The notes beneath the pieces were generated by a model. That model was not told the DNA's origin and ran no database searches. It saw nothing but the letters and a program-made list of their open reading frames with translations. Of a stretch of DNA of 32,536 nucleotides, positions 30,668 to 32,536 are shown piece after piece. The stretch spans positions 1 to 32,536 of the forward strand of contig JAVBPM010000088.1 of assembly GCA_031549605.1 (NCBI GenBank), given 5' to 3'. This DNA comes from WRAI01 sp031549605 (lineage in GTDB: Bacteria; Bacillota; Clostridia; Oscillospirales; UBA929). Within the stretch, counting starts at the first letter, position 1; each line of letters begins with the position of its first letter. The position numbers and the translations under genes are program-made.

Positions 30668-31387
30668 ATGCGAGTTCGAGTGCAAAAGATACTGTCGGAG
30701 CGGGGTGTGGCCTCGCGCCGCGCCGCCGAGGCGATGATAGAGGCAGGGCGCGTCACGGTCAACGGGCAGCCCGCGCAGCTGGGTCAGCTGGCCGATCCCG
30801 AGCTGGACAAAATTCGGGCGGACGGCAAGGCCATTCCCGCCGCGCCGCAGCATGTGTATCTCATGCTGCACAAGCCGCGCGGCGTGATGACGACATTAAG
30901 TGACGACCGTGGCCGCAAGACGGTCAAGGAGCTGATTGACGACGTGCCCGAGCGCGTGGTGCCGGTGGGTCGGCTCGACTACGACTCGGAGGGCCTGTTG
31001 CTGATGACCAATGACGGCGAGCTGGTGCAGGCGCTGACGCATCCGTCACACGAGGTGGCCAAGGTCTACCGCGTGCGCGTGCGCGGCGATGTGACCGCCG
31101 GTGTCAACCGGCTGAATAAGCCGATTACGCTGGACGGCAAGCGCCTGCCGGTGCCCGAGGTGCATGTGACCGAGCACGAGGACGACCGCGGCACGCTGGA
31201 GATTAGCATTCACACCGGCGTCAACCGGCAGATAAGACGCATGTGTGAGATTGCCGGTTTGCGCGTCAGCCGCTTGCGGCGGTTGAGCGTCGGCGCGGTG
31301 CATCTGGGCGACCTCAAGCCGGGCGCGTGGCGCTTTCTGACCAGCGAGGAGCTGAACAAGCTAAAGAAAACGGGCGAAGGGGACTGA
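30668..31387 (+). CDS. rluB: Ribosomal large-subunit pseudouridine synthase, RsuA/RluB family
   Basis: Makes pseudouridine in 23S rRNA. 239 aa: an S4 RNA-binding domain (VQKILSERGVASRRAAEAMIEAGRV) followed by the catalytic domain with the GRLDYDSEGLLL motif, catalytic Asp D104, and the KVYRVRV and GVNRQIRRM segments. ATG 30668 follows GAGGAG by 7 nt; the longer frame from 30605 lies inside dacF. rluB following scpAB and dacF is a common order in Firmicutes. Confidence 0.93.
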   Translation: MRVRVQKILSERGVASRRAAEAMIEAGRVTVNGQPAQLGQLADPELDKIRADGKAIPAAPQHVYLMLHKPRGVMTTLSDDRGRKTVKELIDDVPERVVPVGRLDYDSEGLLLMTNDGELVQALTHPSHEVAKVYRVRVRGDVTAGVNRLNKPITLDGKRLPVPEVHVTEHEDDRGTLEISIHTGVNRQIRRMCEIAGLRVSRLRRLSVGAVHLGDLKPGAWRFLTSEELNKLKKTGEGD

Positions 31388-31393
31388 CGGGTT

Positions 31394-32239
31394 ATGAACA
31401 GTCTGGCACGCATTGAGGACAAGCTAAGGCAGTGCTCCAAGGGCCAGCGCCGTATTGCCAACTACATATTGCACCACTATGACAAGGCCGCCTTTATGAC
31501 CGCCCACAAGCTGGGCGAGACGGTTGGCGTCAGCGAGTCGACGGTGGTGCGCTTTGCCACCAGTCTCGGCTACAACGGCTACCCCGATATGCAGGAGTCG
31601 TTGCAGGATTTAATCCGCAACCGGCTGACCTCGGTGCAGCGCATGGAGGTCGGTTCGACGCGCTTTAGCGAGCAGGATGTGGCGCGGCAGGTGCTGCAAA
31701 ACGACATTGACATGATACGGCAGACGGCCGAGCTGCTGGACAGCAGCGCCTTCAACGCCGCCATTGACGCGATACTGGGCGCCAAGCGGCTGTACATTGT
31801 CGCCATGCGCAGCAGCGCGGCGCTGGCGCAGTTTTTGGGTCACTATCTCAACCTGATTTTTGACAGCGTGTTTGTGCTCAATGCCGGGCAGTCCAACGCG
31901 CTGTTTGAGCAGTGTATGCGTATCGGCGAACACGACGTGGTGCTGGGCATCAGCTATCCGCGCTATTCGCGCTCGACGCTGCAGACGATGCGCTATGCCA
32001 AGAGCAAGGGTGCGACGGTTATTGCCATTACCGACGGGCTGCAATCGCCGCCGGCGGCCATTGCCCATCACACACTGGTGGCGCGCGGCGACATGAACAG
32101 CTTTGTCGATTCACTGGTCGCGCCGCTGTCGGTCATCAACGCGCTGTTGGTGACGCTGGGCATTCGTCGCAATCAGGAGTTTGTCGACAACTTTGAACAG
32201 CTGGAGCGCATTTGGGCGGAAAACGCCACCTATGAGTAA
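31394..32239 (+). CDS. MurR/RpiR family transcriptional regulator
   Basis: 281-aa regulator with N-terminal HTH_6 domain (LRQCSKGQRRIANYIL, LGETVGVSESTVVRFATSLGYNGYPDMQESL) and a C-terminal SIS sugar-phosphate-binding domain (AKRLYIVAMRSSAALAQFLGHYL, VLGISYPRYSRSTLQTM, KGATVIAITD). Members respond to phosphosugars. It begins 6 nt after rluB and overlaps the next flavoprotein gene by 8 nt. No sugar-metabolism gene is adjacent in the window, so its target cannot be told. Confidence 0.93.
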   Translation: MNSLARIEDKLRQCSKGQRRIANYILHHYDKAAFMTAHKLGETVGVSESTVVRFATSLGYNGYPDMQESLQDLIRNRLTSVQRMEVGSTRFSEQDVARQVLQNDIDMIRQTAELLDSSAFNAAIDAILGAKRLYIVAMRSSAALAQFLGHYLNLIFDSVFVLNAGQSNALFEQCMRIGEHDVVLGISYPRYSRSTLQTMRYAKSKGATVIAITDGLQSPPAAIAHHTLVARGDMNSFVDSLVAPLSVINALLVTLGIRRNQEFVDNFEQLERIWAENATYE

Positions 32240-32536
32240 CGCGCGCTTTGACGTCATTGTCGTGGGCGGCGGTGCGGCGGGCATGATGGCCGCCGGGCAG
32301 GCGGCACTGCGCGGACGGCGCACGGCGCTGATTGAGCGCAACCCCATATTGGGTAAGAAGCTGGGCATTACCGGTAAGGGACGCTGCAACATCACAAACG
32401 ACGCCGAGCTGCCGCAGCTGATGGCGGCGCTGCCGACCAACGGCAGCTTTTTGTACAGCGCGTTTAGCGCCTTTGCCCCGTCTGATGTCATGGCTTTTTT
32501 CGAGACGTTGGGCGTGCCGCTCAAGGTGGAGCGCGG
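32232..32536 (+). CDS. HI0933-family NAD(P)/FAD-dependent oxidoreductase (3' end cut by window)
   Basis: First 101 codons of a flavoprotein of the HI0933/aminoacetone oxidase-like family. The FAD loop VVGGGAAGMMAAGQAA and the family motif ILGKKLGITGKGRCNITN are clear. The frame runs off the window end; complete members are about 400 aa. The ATG lies inside the end of the RpiR regulator gene (8-nt overlap). The physiological substrate of this family is unknown. Confidence 0.9.
   Translation, partial: MSNARFDVIVVGGGAAGMMAAGQAALRGRRTALIERNPILGKKLGITGKGRCNITNDAELPQLMAALPTNGSFLYSAFSAFAPSDVMAFFETLGVPLKVER

Overview
The window looks like a chromosomal segment of an endospore-forming, GC-rich member of the Clostridia, most likely Oscillospirales (inference from content and base composition; no marker gene for placement is present). 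Support: a CtsR/McsA/McsB heat-shock operon, orphan spoVAC and GerW/YtfJ sporulation genes, an S11 D-Ala-D-Ala carboxypeptidase, DAP decarboxylase, ScpA/ScpB, and a LexA-type (GAAC-N4-GTTY) SOS box, all typical of Firmicutes. Codon use is strongly G/C-ending, which creates many long antisense shadow frames. Coding density is high and GTG/TTG starts are common. No rRNA, tRNA, CRISPR array, transposase or prophage gene was seen.

Layout. 1-1984 (minus): ctsR-mcsA-mcsB under a promoter flanked by two CtsR boxes. 2027-2176 (minus): an unrecognised 49-aa ORF. 2282-4770 (plus): spoVAC, a DUF362/ferredoxin protein with its own promoter and a very strong hairpin, then an unknown protein. 4781-6136 (plus): dinB (Pol IV) under a double SOS box. 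6137-6401: dinB 3' region with copy A of a structured repeat. 6402-9968 (minus): a cytoplasmic hybrid histidine kinase followed by a DUF4288 protein. 10077-14097 (plus): an operon of a disulfide-less Lpd-like flavoprotein, a GH31 glycosidase and a DUF4364 protein. 14112-15318 (minus): ldh with copy B of the repeat in its 3' region. 15393-18045 (plus): feoA-feoB-FeoB-associated protein with two identical-pattern metal-regulator operators. 18127-21161 (plus): PAP2 phosphatase-dusB-ECF sigma-zinc anti-sigma. 21191-21943: a lower-GC UDG-like gene. 22018-32536 (plus): a long housekeeping run, lon-engB-lysA-M50 protease-scpA-scpB-DUF2953-ytfJ-dacF-rluB-rpiR-HI0933 family flavoprotein (cut by the window end).

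How it fits together. Several stress circuits can be read from their operators: protein quality control (CtsR, plus Lon), SOS translesion synthesis (dinB), iron uptake (feo) and an envelope-type ECF sigma/anti-sigma pair. The most interesting unexplained item is a roughly 185-225 nt structured repeat that occurs twice, each time in the same orientation relative to the upstream gene and placed between a stop codon (dinB, ldh) and the terminator. Sequence differences in its main hairpin are G-U compatible when read in the sense of the upstream gene, so it may be a 3'-UTR RNA element or a small mobile repeat that favours terminators.
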